Assembly (NCBI GenBank): GCA_002293125.1
Contig: DBCR01000024.1
Location: 5,916 to 31,977 of the forward strand
Direction of reading: 5' to 3'
Source of the DNA: Opitutia bacterium UBA953
GTDB taxonomy: Bacteria; Verrucomicrobiota; Verrucomicrobiia; Opitutales; UBA953
DNA: 26,062 nt
Both the position numbers and the translations under genes were made by a program. The notes beneath the pieces were generated by a model. The model saw only the letters and a program-made list of their open reading frames with translations, had not been told where the DNA came from and did no database searches. Every line of letters starts with the position of its first letter. The stretch's first letter is position 1. Below are positions 7,441 to 14,626 of the stretch, piece after piece.

Positions 7441-9099
7441 ATGGACTCTGCCCGCATGCGCCACTTCTCACTCCTCATTGGTAACGAAACCCGCGGACCT
7501 CTCACCGAAGCCGAGATCATGGCCATGATCGCGGAAGGGACGCTGACGGCGGACATGCTCTGTGCGCCCGAAGGGTCGCCGGATTGGGTACCGCTCTCCG
7601 ACCATTTCAAATTCGGCGTAACCCTCAAACTGAGGCGGACGAAGGCCGTCTCCACGGAAGTCGAAGAGGAGATCGCCGCCACGCGGCTTGACCCCGACAC
7701 ACGGAGACGCCTCCTGCTCTACGGCCTGGCTGAACCTGCCAACGTCGACACCTTCACGCAGGTCCAGGCGATGCTCGCCCTCGCTGATCACGAAAAGAAG
7801 ATCACCTCCACCCAGCGCCTGCACCGGGGAGTCGGTTATGCCGCGTTGATCGCCATGGTCGGCGGCGGCGCGTTACTGGGCCTATCCCGAGGCTTCGGGG
7901 GCGACGCCCTCGCTTTCTGCGGCAGTCTCTTCGTGAAGGAAGAACTCAACGCCCGGACGAGCCTCGCGATACTCCGGAGCGAGCTCAGCCAATTCGCCGA
8001 AATCAAGACCCGCGCCGAACGCGCCGTCTTCGAGAAGCCGCTCGGCGGCTCGCCCGGCTTCAACGTGATCGCCAGTCGCCTGAACATCGACCCTCACTCT
8101 TCCTTCTCGCTGCGCGGTCAGGTCGACACCGCCCCGCTGACCCGGAAGATCGCTGGCTGGGGACTCAAACTCGACGACGACCGCCGGGTCTACGTCCTGC
8201 GCGAGGCACCCTCCGCCAAGGCCGCCGAACTACTGGGTGCCCAGGCCGCAGTCCTCGACGAAGTCCTCAGTCCGACCCTTGAAGAAGCGGGCTTCGCCCA
8301 GCTCTTCGCCGAAGTGATGAACACCTTCCCTGCGGCCAGTTTCACCGAGGCCGGCCGGCTCCGTAAGGAAGCCGAAGGCCTGCGGATGAGTGCGCTGAAG
8401 ATGTTCATCGACCGCGTCGACTTCCACGCGCAGGCCGCGAGCTCGCAGTCCGCCCAGAAAGCGTGGAGCGGCCAACTGCTCGCCTTCTCCGAACGCCTCA
8501 AGGCCCTCCAGGCCAAGGTCTATGCCCTCACCTCGCCGGTGGCCCGTCGGAAGCGCTGGAGCGAATTCAATTCGGGCCAAGGCGCCGAGCTCGCCGCCTG
8601 GATGTTGACCTCGGGCGCCAAAGAAGTCCGGGTCAATCCCGACGGCACGTTCGTCATCTCCGAAATCTCGGGCATCAACTCCGATTCGTTGAACCTGGTA
8701 ATCGTCAGCGCGCGCATCGCCGGCGACACCGTCTTCTTGCCCTGGAACTCCAAGCATCTCGGCACGAGCAAATGGACCAGCGAGCCGATGGCCAAAGCCT
8801 TCCTGATCGACCGTGAACGCTATAAAGTCAGCGACAAGGTGACCGTCGGCGGCCGCACCTTCTACGCTAGTCTCCAGACGGCGACCCACCGCTTCGTCAC
8901 CACGCGCACTTCGCCGCAGTGGCGCTACCTTGCGCTGGCCCGCGACACGGACAAGGACCGGATCTTCGCGCTCGTCGACGACAAGACCTACGCCGCCGCC
9001 AGCAAGGGCGCCACCATCACGCCCGCTGAGCTCGCGAAGTTCAATCTCTACCTGCGGGCGGAAGAGTCCGTGCGCCCCGACGGCCTGTACGTCGAGTGA
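7441..9099 (+). CDS. GYF_2-domain single-pass membrane protein of unknown function
   Basis: A 552-residue protein. The N-terminus (about residues 7-55) matches the GYF_2/DUF4339 fold: a short hydrophobic strand, G-P-L-T-E-A-E-I, then W-V-P-L-S. These domains are thought to bind proline-rich peptides. One hydrophobic segment (about 131-149) is a likely membrane span, placing GYF_2 in the cytoplasm and the remaining 400 residues outside. I do not recognise the C-terminal part. It contains an alpha-helical stretch (about 255-370) and then a beta-rich region. The start is uncertain: the ATG at 7441 is preceded immediately by GAGGG, 7456 would begin right at the GYF domain, and a GTG at 7408 is also in frame. 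It converges with the TolB-like gene six bases away. Confidence 0.6.
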   Translation: MDSARMRHFSLLIGNETRGPLTEAEIMAMIAEGTLTADMLCAPEGSPDWVPLSDHFKFGVTLKLRRTKAVSTEVEEEIAATRLDPDTRRRLLLYGLAEPANVDTFTQVQAMLALADHEKKITSTQRLHRGVGYAALIAMVGGGALLGLSRGFGGDALAFCGSLFVKEELNARTSLAILRSELSQFAEIKTRAERAVFEKPLGGSPGFNVIASRLNIDPHSSFSLRGQVDTAPLTRKIAGWGLKLDDDRRVYVLREAPSAKAAELLGAQAAVLDEVLSPTLEEAGFAQLFAEVMNTFPAASFTEAGRLRKEAEGLRMSALKMFIDRVDFHAQAASSQSAQKAWSGQLLAFSERLKALQAKVYALTSPVARRKRWSEFNSGQGAELAAWMLTSGAKEVRVNPDGTFVISEISGINSDSLNLVIVSARIAGDTVFLPWNSKHLGTSKWTSEPMAKAFLIDRERYKVSDKVTVGGRTFYASLQTATHRFVTTRTSPQWRYLALARDTDKDRIFALVDDKTYAAASKGATITPAELAKFNLYLRAEESVRPDGLYVE

Positions 9100-9105
9100 C
9101 CCCGT

Positions 9106-10293
9106 TCACTGCGCGCGAGGCGTCCAGCAGTCCGGCTCAGAGCAATCGCCGAGTTGCGAAGGCGTGAGACGCGTCACCTTGCCGGTGACACTGTCGATGA
9201 CCGCCAGCCAGTTGCCTTGCGCGGCGACCAGGTGGCGGCCGTCCGCGCACCACGAAGCATGGGCGAGGGATACCGGGCTCTTGGTCACGATCGGCGTCAC
9301 GGTGCCGGCGGCGAGGTCGAGCACGCCGAGGCGCAGTGCGCCAGCCTCCTGATAAGTGAAGACGAGCTGATCCGGGAAGACGGGATTCCAGCGCGGCTCG
9401 GTGCTGTAACCATGACCCGTGGAGAGCCGCTGCAAGGCGCCGCCGGCGGAGCTGGCGAGGTAGATGCCCGGGCTGCCGGTCGGGCCAGCGGTGAGTGCGA
9501 AACGGGAACCGTCCGGAGACCACGAAGGATCGGTGTTCACCCACTGCATACTCGGAGCCTTGATCACGCGCGTCGGCGTCTGGCCCTGCGGACCGGCGAC
9601 GAAGATATCCATCGTGCCCTTATTGGAGGAGGCGAAAGCGATCCGCCCATCGGGACCGCTGCTGGCGGCGCCCAACGCACCCCGGACGTTGACGATCACC
9701 TTGGAGGCTTCGCCGTAGCCATTGGTCGAGAAAATCTCGGGCCAGTTCGAACGGAAAGAGGAGATGAAGAAGATGCGGGAGCCATCGGCCGACCAGCGCG
9801 GGCCGATCGAGGTGTTGCCATACCTCGTCAGGCGTAACGTCCTAGAGCGGGCCAGATTAGTGACATAAATTTCGGCGCTGCCGGTGGAACGCGAGACGAA
9901 GGCGACCTTGGTGTCGGCGAACAATGGCTTGAGCTGCCAGCGACGACCGAGGCCCACGACCGCGGCGTCGGCGATCCGGAGCGCGAGCTGATCCTCGTCC
10001 TTGCCTTCGATGTTCGCCGTAAAGGCGTAGAGCGCATGATCGCACGAGACGACGGCGGCGAGCCCGCCGCGACCAATGCGCACCTTGACGGAAGAAGTGG
10101 GGGAGATCTCGAACGCGCCATGCGTGGAAAGAGCGGACTGGACGAGGCTGCCCAGGACCGGGTCGTCCGAGACGATCGCCACCGGCATGATCTTGCGGCT
10201 GATTAAGCCATCGATCTCTTTTTCGACCTTGATGTTACCTTGGGCGAAGAGGGATGAGGCGAGAATGACGGCGAGAACGGAAAGGAAGCGCAT
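9106..10293 (-). CDS. tolB: TolB-like periplasmic beta-propeller protein
   Basis: A 395-residue protein with an N-terminal signal peptide (hydrophobic residues 2-17, cleavage likely near Ala-Gln). A TolB-N-like domain follows (about 20-150), then WD40-like PD40 repeats. The blades show the repeated W-S-x-D-G-S-R-(I/F) pattern: G-P-R-W-S-A-D-G-S-R, D-P-S-W-S-P-D-G-S-R, E-P-R-W-N-P and A-S-W-C-A-D-G-R. TolB couples the Tol-Pal system to the outer membrane during constriction. No tolQRA or pal is adjacent, so orthology rather than resemblance is not proven. The C-terminus carries two cysteines (C-S-E-P-D-C) that could form a disulfide. The start has no Shine-Dalgarno sequence and is divergent from mrp across 63 bases. 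Confidence 0.75.
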   Translation of the reverse strand: MRFLSVLAVILASSLFAQGNIKVEKEIDGLISRKIMPVAIVSDDPVLGSLVQSALSTHGAFEISPTSSVKVRIGRGGLAAVVSCDHALYAFTANIEGKDEDQLALRIADAAVVGLGRRWQLKPLFADTKVAFVSRSTGSAEIYVTNLARSRTLRLTRYGNTSIGPRWSADGSRIFFISSFRSNWPEIFSTNGYGEASKVIVNVRGALGAASSGPDGRIAFASSNKGTMDIFVAGPQGQTPTRVIKAPSMQWVNTDPSWSPDGSRFALTAGPTGSPGIYLASSAGGALQRLSTGHGYSTEPRWNPVFPDQLVFTYQEAGALRLGVLDLAAGTVTPIVTKSPVSLAHASWCADGRHLVAAQGNWLAVIDSVTGKVTRLTPSQLGDCSEPDCWTPRAQ

Positions 10294-10321
10294 CGAGCGA
10301 GTGTGTTATGAGGTTAGCAGT

Positions 10322-10349
10322 TTGACCTAAGTTGGGCAGGGAGTTCAAT
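10322..10349 (+). promoter_or_regulatory. Candidate promoter for mrp, very short leader
   Basis: TTGACC (10322-10327) and TTCAAT (10344-10349) are separated by 16 bases and resemble -35 and -10 boxes (five and four matches to the consensus). The -10 box ends only seven bases before the mrp ATG, so the transcript would start at or next to the start codon. No well-placed Shine-Dalgarno sequence is present. This is pattern matching only. Confidence 0.35.
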
Positions 10350-10356
10350 CCCGCTG

Positions 10357-11445
10357 ATGTCGCTCGATAAGGAATCCGTCCAGAAGGCCCTCGGCCGGGT
10401 CCGCTACCCTGGCTACAGCCGCGACATCGTCTCTTTCGGCCTGGTGAAGGGCATCGAGGTCACCCTCGAGGGCAAAGTCAGCGTCGGGCTGGCGGTCACG
10501 AGCGCCGACCCCGAGGTCCCCAAGAAACTCTACGCCGAGATCGAAGCCGCCCTTCAGGCCATCGGGGCGAAGAACCCGGAGATCGCGATCACGGTCACGG
10601 TCCCCAAGGGCACCCCACCCCCCGCCGGAGCCCCGGCCGCGGCCGTCAAGCTCCCGGCCGATGCGGGCGTGGGCAAGGTGAAGCACATCATCGCCGTCGC
10701 CAGCGGCAAAGGCGGTGTCGGCAAGTCCACTTTCGCGGTCAATCTGGCCTGCGCCCTCGCCCGAGCCCTCTCCGACCAAGGTCGCCCAGGCAAGGTCGGC
10801 CTGATGGACTGCGATATCTACGGCCCTTCGGTCCCGCTGATGATCGGTGTCAACGGCCGTCCCATGCTGGACGGCGACACCCTTATCCCCCTCGAGAATT
10901 TCGGCGTGAAGGTGATGTCCATGGGCCTCCTCATCGATGCCGACGCCCCAGTGGTCTGGCGTGGCCCGATGATCATGAAGACCATCTCGCAATTCGCGAC
11001 GAATGTCCGCTGGGGCGAATTGGACGTCCTCCTGATCGACCTGCCCCCGGGCACCGGCGACGCCCAACTCTCCATCGCCCAAGCGATGGCCCTGAGCGGC
11101 GCCATCATCGTGACCACCCCGCAGACGGCGGCGGTCGCGGTCGCCCTCCGCGGCGCGGCGATGTTCGAGAAAGTCGGCGTGCCGATCCTCGGCGTGGCCG
11201 AAAACATGAGTTTCCTGGAGACGGCGGACGGTTCCCGCCAATACCTCTTCGGCCAAGGCGGCGGCCTCAAGGTCGCCACGGCCCTGAACACGGTGCTTCT
11301 GGGAGAAGTCCCCCTCGACCAGACCATCCGCGTGGGCGGCGACCACGGCATCCCGGTGGTCATTAGCCACCCGGACAGCAATCCGGCCCGGGTCTTCCGA
11401 TCCGTCGGCCTGACCGTGCTGCAAGGGCTCGAAAAACAGGCGTAA
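10357..11445 (+). CDS. mrp: Mrp/ApbC family P-loop ATPase (Fe-S carrier-like) lacking the CxxC motif
   Basis: A 362-residue protein. An N-terminal MIP18/FeS_assembly_P domain (about residues 1-85) is joined by an Ala/Pro linker to a deviant Walker A P-loop (S-G-K-G-G-V-G-K-S-T, about 116-125). The family motifs D-C-D-I-Y-G-P-S, D-L-P-P-G-T-G-D and V-T-T-P-Q follow. Mrp/ApbC proteins normally carry a transient 4Fe-4S cluster bridged between subunits by a C-x-x-C just after G-V-x-E-N-M-S. Here the stretch after E-N-M-S (residues 286-300) has no cysteine. The whole protein has only two cysteines, near residues 132 and 152, so canonical cluster carriage is doubtful. Family assignment is secure; the biochemical role is not. 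Confidence 0.93.
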   Translation: MSLDKESVQKALGRVRYPGYSRDIVSFGLVKGIEVTLEGKVSVGLAVTSADPEVPKKLYAEIEAALQAIGAKNPEIAITVTVPKGTPPPAGAPAAAVKLPADAGVGKVKHIIAVASGKGGVGKSTFAVNLACALARALSDQGRPGKVGLMDCDIYGPSVPLMIGVNGRPMLDGDTLIPLENFGVKVMSMGLLIDADAPVVWRGPMIMKTISQFATNVRWGELDVLLIDLPPGTGDAQLSIAQAMALSGAIIVTTPQTAAVAVALRGAAMFEKVGVPILGVAENMSFLETADGSRQYLFGQGGGLKVATALNTVLLGEVPLDQTIRVGGDHGIPVVISHPDSNPARVFRSVGLTVLQGLEKQA

Positions 11446-11448
11446 CCC

Positions 11449-11465
11449 AGCCGTCGCCTACGGCT
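11449..11465 (+). repeat. Short hairpin after mrp
   Basis: A perfect 6-bp stem (AGCCGT / ACGGCT) with a five-base loop lies three bases after the mrp stop. There is no following T-run, so it may only stabilise the mRNA 3' end or be chance. Confidence 0.35.
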
Positions 11466-11512
11466 TGCAAGTTCGTCATATTTCGCTCAATCTGCCCCCA
11501 AGGATGAGAGAA

Positions 11513-11725
11513 ATGCAACCGGAGCCGAAGACCGAAGCCGACCTGGCGGCCCGTTCGTCCCTGTATGCGGAGTTCCTCGCCGAGCGCGAAGAAATCCTCC
11601 GCCATAAGTGGATCGAGTCCGAGAAGGCAGGCCGCGACATCGGCTTCGAGCGAGCCCTGATCGACTGGACCCGGCACCACCGCGCGCGCTGGCGCCTCCT
11701 GCGCCGCACGGTCAAGCCAGCCTAA
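11513..11725 (+). CDS. Small conserved-looking hypothetical protein (70 aa)
   Basis: A 70-residue, charged, helical protein with no signal or membrane segment. The core reads H-K-W-I-E-S-E-K-A-G-R-D-I-G, followed by an amphipathic helix and a basic tail (R-x-R-W-R-L-L-R-R). The H-(R/K)-W-x-x-S-E-x-A-G-R-D-(V/I)-G pattern resembles one I associate with DUF4032-type proteins; this is from memory and untested. I chose the ATG at 11513 because AGGA lies eight bases upstream, one of the few clear Shine-Dalgarno sequences in the window. ATG 11504 and TTG 11465 are also in frame. It follows mrp by 67 bases and is closed by a strong hairpin. The function is unknown. Confidence 0.6.
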   Translation: MQPEPKTEADLAARSSLYAEFLAEREEILRHKWIESEKAGRDIGFERALIDWTRHHRARWRLLRRTVKPA

Positions 11726-11745
11726 GGACGCGCCACCCCGCCAAA

Positions 11746-11784
11746 CAGAAGGGCCGGCTCGCATCGCTGCGGCCGGCCCTTCTG
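11746..11784. terminator. Strong hairpin between convergent genes, probable bidirectional terminator
   Basis: A perfect 13-bp stem (CAGAAGGGCCGGC at 11746-11758 against 11772-11784) continues past one bulged T with CGCA/TGCG and a TCGC loop. It lies between the ends of the 70-aa gene (plus) and rpmG (minus). The T-run is weak: read on the minus strand only TTTG follows the stem. Location and stem strength support termination for both. Confidence 0.7.
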
Positions 11785-11803
11785 GCATTGGGAAGAAAGG
11801 AGC

Positions 11804-11974
11804 TTAGCCCTTGATCTCCTTGTGCAGCGTGTGACGGCGCAGGGAAGGATTATACTTCTTCAGTTCCACCTTCTCCTGGGAAAGCTTCTTGTTACGGGTG
11901 GTCATGTAACGGGAAGGGCGCTTGCCCTCCTTGCGGGCTTCGGTGCATTCAATGATAACGGTTTCGCGAGCCAT
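11804..11974 (-). CDS. rpmG: 50S ribosomal protein bL33
   Basis: A 56-residue basic protein beginning M-A-R-E-T-V-I-I-E-C-T-E-A, followed by R-Y-M-T-T-R-N-K-K and K-K-Y-N-P-S-L-R-R-H-T-L-H-K-E. These are diagnostic for bL33 of the large subunit, near the E site. It has a single cysteine instead of the four of the zinc-ribbon form, so it is a zinc-independent type. No Shine-Dalgarno sequence precedes the ATG. It is separated from the upstream bS22-like gene by an intrinsic terminator, so it probably has its own promoter in 11975-12031, although no convincing boxes are visible. It is closed by the hairpin at 11746-11784. Confidence 0.93.
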   Translation of the reverse strand: MARETVIIECTEARKEGKRPSRYMTTRNKKLSQEKVELKKYNPSLRRHTLHKEIKG

Positions 11975-12031
11975 GGTTTGTGTCGGTTGGAAGGTTGAGG
12001 TTTGGGAACGGCCTCGGTCGGAGCAAGCCCG

Positions 12032-12067
12032 AAAAAGAGCCGGGCGGCCTTTTGGGCCGCCCGGTTC
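12032..12067 (-). terminator. Rho-independent terminator after the bS22-like gene
   Basis: The stem CCGGGCGGCC (12040-12049) / GGCCGCCCGG (12055-12064) has a five-base loop and three more pairs outside it, one of them G-U. Read on the minus strand, the stem is followed directly by TTTTT (12036-12032). This is the most canonical intrinsic terminator in the window. It separates the queF-xerC-ispE-bS22 transcript from rpmG. Confidence 0.85.
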
Positions 12068-12086
12068 GTTCCTTGGGTTGGGTTAA

Positions 12087-12185
12087 TCAGCCCCAAAGAC
12101 GCTTCTTATGGCGATTTTCCTTCGAGCGCTTGCGGCGCTTGTGCTTGTTCATCTTCAGACGACGCTTCTTCTTGAGGCTTCCCAT
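12087..12185 (-). CDS. AURKAIP1/COX24-domain small ribosomal protein (bS22/mS38-like)
   Basis: Only 32 residues, beginning M-G-S-L-K-K-K-R-R and containing N-K-H-K-R-R-K, then N-R-H-K-K-R. Seventeen of the 32 residues are Lys or Arg. This matches the very short AURKAIP1/COX24 family: bS22 of mycobacterial small subunits and the C-terminal part of mitochondrial mS38, which bind near the decoding centre. I call it from the start motif, length and composition. No Shine-Dalgarno sequence precedes the ATG. It lies 53 bases downstream of ispE on the same strand, with no terminator between, and a clear terminator follows. An in-frame extension upstream would run through ispE and is rejected. Its small size makes it easy to miss in automatic annotation. 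Confidence 0.85.
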   Translation of the reverse strand: MGSLKKKRRLKMNKHKRRKRSKENRHKKRLWG

Positions 12186-12238
12186 GGGTGATAGTGACTC
12201 GCAACTTGGCGACCCCTCGGCCGACAGTAAAGCCGAAA

Positions 12239-13108
12239 CTAAGCCGAAATAACGGTCTCTTCCACCCAGGCTCCGGGCCCCCAGGCCCTCCGGACGTCCG
12301 CCCGCAAGCGGGCGTGGTCGAAACCGTCCGAGATGAAGGCGAAACAGGCGCTCCCGCTGCCCGTCATCTGCCAGTTCACCCCGGTGGCACGTCGGAAAGA
12401 TTCGAGCCCGACCGGCAAAGCAAGGTACTTGGCGAACACGGGGGCAGCCAAATCGTTGCCTAGGGCCGACGGATCCGCAGACGGCTGGGCGATCCAAGCG
12501 GCGAGTTCGGCCTCGGCCTGGGCCGCGGGACGGTACTTTCCGGCTTTAGCCAGTAATGCATAGGCCTCCGGCGTCGGAACCCCGAACGGAGGTTTCACCA
12601 GGACGACCTTTCTTCCGGCTGACGCGGCGCGGGCCGCGAGGGGTAAAATTTCCAGTCGCTCTCCCCTGCCCCGCATGACCGCGGCTTGGCCGCGCACGAA
12701 GAACGGACAGTCCGAACCAACCTCAGCGGCAAGCGTCTCGAGGACTTCCAGGCCAAGAGGGTCGCCAGAAGCTTGATCGAGCAGACGTAACGCGGCCGCG
12801 GCATCGGAACTCCCGCCGCCCAAGCCAGCACCATGCGGCACCTTCTTGGTGAGATGGAAATGTCCGGTCGGCGCAGACGGACGTCGCTTCACGTAAGCGG
12901 CCGCGGCCTTGAGCACGAGATTCGAACCGTCGACCGACAAGGACGCGTCATCGCACGTCAGTCCGAGCGGCCGGCCGACGTCGAGCGTAAGCGTGTCCGC
13001 AAGCGCAATCGGGGCGACGAGGCTGATGAGCTCATGGAAGCCGTCCGCCCGCCGACCAGTGATGGCCAACGAGAGGTTGAGCTTCGCATGGGCGGCTGAA
13101 ACAAGCAC
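12239..13108 (-). CDS. ispE: 4-diphosphocytidyl-2-C-methyl-D-erythritol kinase
   Basis: A 289-residue GHMP kinase that phosphorylates CDP-methylerythritol in the MEP isoprenoid pathway. Lys9 in A-K-L-N-L and Asp133 in G-S-D-C-P-F-F correspond to the catalytic Lys/Asp pair. The ATP-binding glycine loop P-H-G-A-G-L-G-G-G-S-S-D is at residues 91-102. The length is normal for the family. The only reasonable start is a GTG (codon at 13106-13108); GGAG lies 11 bases before it. It follows xerC by 48 bases on the same strand. Two other MEP genes, dxr and ispG, lie on the plus strand nearby. Confidence 0.95.
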   Translation of the reverse strand: MLVSAAHAKLNLSLAITGRRADGFHELISLVAPIALADTLTLDVGRPLGLTCDDASLSVDGSNLVLKAAAAYVKRRPSAPTGHFHLTKKVPHGAGLGGGSSDAAAALRLLDQASGDPLGLEVLETLAAEVGSDCPFFVRGQAAVMRGRGERLEILPLAARAASAGRKVVLVKPPFGVPTPEAYALLAKAGKYRPAAQAEAELAAWIAQPSADPSALGNDLAAPVFAKYLALPVGLESFRRATGVNWQMTGSGSACFAFISDGFDHARLRADVRRAWGPGAWVEETVISA

Positions 13109-13156
13109 GCGACAAGATGCTCCGGCAGACCCGCGGAGGCGAGGCGAATCAGCGAC

Positions 13157-14098
13157 TCAAGCTCGCGGGTGCGACTTGCGATGCACCTCGCGTAGCTTGG
13201 CCACGCTGAGGTGCGTGTAGATCTGCGTCGTCGAAAGCGAGGCGTGGCCGAGCTGCTCCTGCACGAGGCGGAGGTCCGCTCCGTTGGAAAGCAGATGCGT
13301 CGCGCACGCGTGGCGTAACTTGTGCGGGGTGAGGTCCGCAGGCAGGCCGGCGAGCGCGAGCTTGCGCTTCAGCATGAGCTGCACGGCACGCGGATTCAGG
13401 CGGCCACCGCGGGCGGCGAGCAGCATCGGCGCCCCGCGGGCGGGCGCCCCGCGCAAGGTAAGATAATCCTTCACGGCCTTCACGGCGCTATCGCCGACGG
13501 GCACGACGCGCTCCTTCGAGCCTTTGCCCATCAACTTCACGAGGCCGCTACCGAGATCGAGATCGCCGCCGTTGATACCGCAGAGCTCGGACACGCGCAG
13601 GCCGCCACCGTAAAGCAGTTCCAGGATCGCCATGTCGCGGGCGACTTCCTGCGGGTCGTCTTTTTCGGAATCTTCCGCGGCGTCCATCAGCGTGTCCGTC
13701 TGCGCCTCGGTCAGGAACTTGGGGAGCGATCGCGGAAGCTTCGGCAGCACGAGGCCCGCGGCGGGCGTGGTGGTGATACCGCCGCGCTCGCGCAGGTCGG
13801 CGAGGAAAGCGCGCAGGGCCGAGACCTGGTTGTGCACGGAACGGCGGTTGTGCGTACCCTGCCGCTCGATCACGAAGTCGCGGAGGTTACGGGCGGTCAG
13901 CTTGGACCAATCGCCGTCCCAACCGCCATTGGACTTCATCCAGAGAGCGAAGCCCTTGAGCGAACGCCCATAGGTCAGGCACGAAAGCGCAGCCAGTCGA
14001 CGACCGGCCAGCTGACGTGTCAGGAAATCGGACACCAAGGCCGAACCCGGCCAATCCGTCGGCTCCCCGTCGTCTTGCTGGACGGGGCGACGCTTCAC
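13157..14098 (-). CDS. xerC: Tyrosine recombinase XerC/XerD family
   Basis: A 313-residue site-specific recombinase that resolves chromosome dimers at dif with its partner. An N-terminal SAM-like core-binding domain (about residues 20-110) precedes the catalytic domain. The catalytic set is complete: Arg168 (G-G-G-L-R-V-S-E-L), the Lys region G-K-G-S-K-E-R (191-197), His259 and Arg262 (H-K-L-R-H), His285 (L-G-H-A-S) and Tyr294 (Q-I-Y-T-H). The order and intact motifs fit a housekeeping Xer rather than a phage integrase, and there are no att-like repeats or mobile genes around it. XerC versus XerD cannot be decided. I chose the GTG at 14098 because it overlaps the queF stop as GTGA, indicating translational coupling. 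Confidence 0.88.
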   Translation of the reverse strand: MKRRPVQQDDGEPTDWPGSALVSDFLTRQLAGRRLAALSCLTYGRSLKGFALWMKSNGGWDGDWSKLTARNLRDFVIERQGTHNRRSVHNQVSALRAFLADLRERGGITTTPAAGLVLPKLPRSLPKFLTEAQTDTLMDAAEDSEKDDPQEVARDMAILELLYGGGLRVSELCGINGGDLDLGSGLVKLMGKGSKERVVPVGDSAVKAVKDYLTLRGAPARGAPMLLAARGGRLNPRAVQLMLKRKLALAGLPADLTPHKLRHACATHLLSNGADLRLVQEQLGHASLSTTQIYTHLSVAKLREVHRKSHPRA

Positions 14099-14508
14099 GG
14101 CTGCGGCTGCTTGCCGTGCACGGCACGCACCGTGATGCCGATGCCGCCGCGGACGCCGAAGGCGCCGGTGACTTCGCACCAGATCGGATCGATGGCCGCG
14201 ACGAGGTCGTCGAGGATCTTGTTCGTCAGGTGCTCATGGAACATCCCCTGCTGGCGGAAGCTCCAATAATAAAGCTTGAGGGACTTCGACTCGACGATGC
14301 GCGGACCCGGCACGTAGCGGATCGTGATCTTGGCGAAATCCGGCTGGCCGGTGGCCGGGCACAAGCAGGTGAACTCATCGGTCGAAAGCTCGACGGTGTA
14401 GTTCCGGCCCGCATTGCGGTTCGGGAAGGTCTCCAGCGTCTGCTGGGGCTTGTTCTGGGTATTCCCGAGGTGGGAGAGTCCGGTGAGGTCCTGAGGCTGA
14501 GTGGCCAT
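14095..14508 (-). CDS. queF: NADPH-dependent 7-cyano-7-deazaguanine reductase
   Basis: A 137-residue short-form QueF that reduces preQ0 to preQ1 in queuosine biosynthesis. The active-site cysteine is in F-T-C-L-C-P-A-T-G-Q-P-D-F (Cys50, Asp57). The QueF motif E-S-K-S-L-K-L-Y at 73-80 is the NADPH-binding signature. F-H-E-H follows near residue 90 and supplies the substrate-binding Glu. I chose the ATG at 14508; a TTG at 14520 has AGGA four bases upstream and is an alternative. It heads the minus-strand run queF-xerC-ispE-bS22, divergent from dxr across 118 bases in which I see no strong promoter. Confidence 0.95.
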   Translation of the reverse strand: MATQPQDLTGLSHLGNTQNKPQQTLETFPNRNAGRNYTVELSTDEFTCLCPATGQPDFAKITIRYVPGPRIVESKSLKLYYWSFRQQGMFHEHLTNKILDDLVAAIDPIWCEVTGAFGVRGGIGITVRAVHGKQPQP

Positions 14509-14626
14509 GCGGACAGGCAACCCATCCTGACGAAAGAGACAAGCGTCGAACGGCGAAAGGCCCTATCTGCCCCAAACTGCTTGCCACATTCCGCTCCCGC
14601 GGTTGCCTCAGACAGACCCAAGTCGC

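Noticed and set aside
12186..12497. N-terminal extension of the bS22-like protein
   Set aside because: The frame is open upstream of 12185 but would run antisense-free through the ispE coding region out of frame. The 32-residue form starts with the family's M-G-S and has the family length.
14571..14586. Near match to a sigma-54 promoter on the minus strand upstream of queF
   Set aside because: TGGCAAGC is followed at the right distance by TTTGG rather than TTGC, so the invariant -12 GC is missing, and queF is not a typical sigma-54 target.
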